Of a stretch of 64,000 nucleotides of DNA, positions 63,275 through 64,000 are shown piece after piece. Below the pieces are notes generated by a model, which was not told where the DNA came from, did not search any database, and saw nothing but the letters and a program-made list of their open reading frames with translations. The DNA is taken from assembly GCF_025215075.1 (NCBI RefSeq), contig NZ_JAOBTH010000025.1, forward strand, positions 16,790 through 80,789. The letters run 5' to 3'. Source of the DNA: Tenacibaculum haliotis (GTDB taxonomy: Bacteria > Bacteroidota > Bacteroidia > Flavobacteriales > Flavobacteriaceae). The position numbers were made by a program, and so were the translations under genes. Position 1 is the stretch's first letter. Every line of letters starts with the position of its first letter.

Positions 63275-64000
63275 ATGATTCAGTTTTTAAAAAAGTATAA
63301 AGCTTTTATATTTGGGTTTTCGGTTATAATCCCTATTTTTTATTTATTAGACTATTTTGGTTTAATTCTTCTTCCTGAAGATAAAACCTATGAGATAGTT
63401 ATTTTCGTATTTATTTGGGGGTTAGTAATTGCATTGCCTATTCATAACTTTAATTATTTAAAAAGAAAGAAGAAAACAGTACTTAGTGTACTTGTTTTAT
63501 TTATGTTATTTTTTATTGCATTAGCAATTGATTCTTTTATGCAATTACCAGACAATCCAATTACATTTATTTTATTAATAGGTTTTTGGATTGGAACCGC
63601 TTATTTATTAGCACCTAGTTTTTTTAAAAAATATTGGAAATTAATTGCTTTCTTTTATGTTCCAATATTTCTATATTTCATGTATTTGAGATTGTTTACT
63701 GGCGGATTAGAAACGTATTTAGAAATTAAAAAAGAGTTTCCTTTTACAGTATTTTTCATACCAATCCCTATATTATTTTCATTATGGATTTTTGAGCAAT
63801 GGAAATGGCTACAGAACTTAAAAGCCGAAAAATCGAATACTGAACTATCTTTGTTAAGAGCGCAAATAAACCCTCATTTTTTCTTTAACACATTAAATAA
63901 TTTATACGCTTTAACAATTAAGAATTCGAAACAAGCGCCAGAAGTTATTCTAAAATTATCTGACATGATGCGTTATACCATTTATGAAGGAGAAAAAGAG
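63275..64000 (+). CDS. LytS-type sensor histidine kinase, partial (runs off right edge)
   Basis: The frame is open from the ATG at 63275 to the edge (242 residues). The N-terminus has six membrane helices (FIFGFSVIIPIFYLLDYFGL and others). The histidine kinase motif AQINPHFFFNTLNNLYALTI is near residue 205, with the phospho-acceptor His. The ATPase domain is outside the window. It is the second kinase of this type here, read divergently from the ABC-M1 operon. A LytTR regulator is expected to follow beyond the window. Confidence 0.9.
   Translation, partial: MIQFLKKYKAFIFGFSVIIPIFYLLDYFGLILLPEDKTYEIVIFVFIWGLVIALPIHNFNYLKRKKKTVLSVLVLFMLFFIALAIDSFMQLPDNPITFILLIGFWIGTAYLLAPSFFKKYWKLIAFFYVPIFLYFMYLRLFTGGLETYLEIKKEFPFTVFFIPIPILFSLWIFEQWKWLQNLKAEKSNTELSLLRAQINPHFFFNTLNNLYALTIKNSKQAPEVILKLSDMMRYTIYEGEKE

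Overview
The window looks like chromosomal DNA of a low-GC member of the Flavobacteriaceae (Bacteroidota), probably marine and close to Tenacibaculum or Polaribacter. The evidence is AT-rich DNA, -7 promoter boxes of the Bacteroidota type TAnnTTTG, a CarboxypepD_reg-TonB-dependent receptor, LytS/LytTR two-component pairs, and a dispersed repeat at 37803-37907 of a kind I recognise from flavobacterial genomes. The genus is an inference.

Layout. Positions 1-2981 hold two minus-strand genes for secreted proteins; the larger has HYR-like repeats and runs off the left edge. Then comes mnmE (3350-4744). A 16.4 kb integrated island (about 4730-21110) sits exactly at the 3' end of mnmE and is bounded by a 14-bp direct repeat. 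It carries an excisionase-like gene, a tyrosine integrase, small HTH genes, a VirE_N/DUF3987 primase-like protein, and an XRE regulator followed by three tightly packed genes: type III methyltransferase (mod), type III restriction helicase-nuclease (res) and a prokaryotic Argonaute. It also has a 1.1 kb non-coding, structure-rich stretch, three smaller cargo genes and a staphylococcal-nuclease-like gene. No relaxase or conjugation gene is visible. The mod-res-Argonaute operon is the most unusual system here: the Argonaute keeps a plausible guide 5'-end pocket but lacks the PIWI catalytic aspartates.

Positions 21443-39167 are a nitrogen-oxide respiration region: porin and RIC repair protein, a membrane protein broken by an amber codon, an Rrf2 regulator, a large Cys-containing protein of unknown function, SCO, a sulfatase-modifying-factor-like protein, NirK fused to cytochrome c, another cytochrome c, a ModE-like regulator, and a nap operon (napD, napA, a tetraheme napB, a tetraheme lipoprotein, an NrfC-like Fe-S protein and an NrfD-like membrane protein). 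Four promoters share a TGAT-N4-ATCA operator (CRP/FNR type) placed at the same distance from a -7 box, so they probably form one regulon that joins nitrate reduction, nitrite reduction and NO damage repair.

Positions 39282-45882 hold a likely phosphonate-related uptake and degradation locus (XRE-cupin regulator, phosphonatase-like HAD hydrolase, TIGR03364-type FAD oxidoreductase, DUF5690 membrane protein, TonB-dependent receptor). Positions 46115-51996 hold two small genes and the threonine operon thrA-thrB-thrC, with a Thr/Ile-rich leader peptide and a tandem repeat directly in front of thrC. Positions 52649-64000 hold an XRE/membrane pair, a frameshifted serine hydrolase, an esterase, a LytS/LytTR pair, an ABC transporter whose permease is fused to an M1 peptidase, and the start of a second LytS-type kinase that runs off the right edge.
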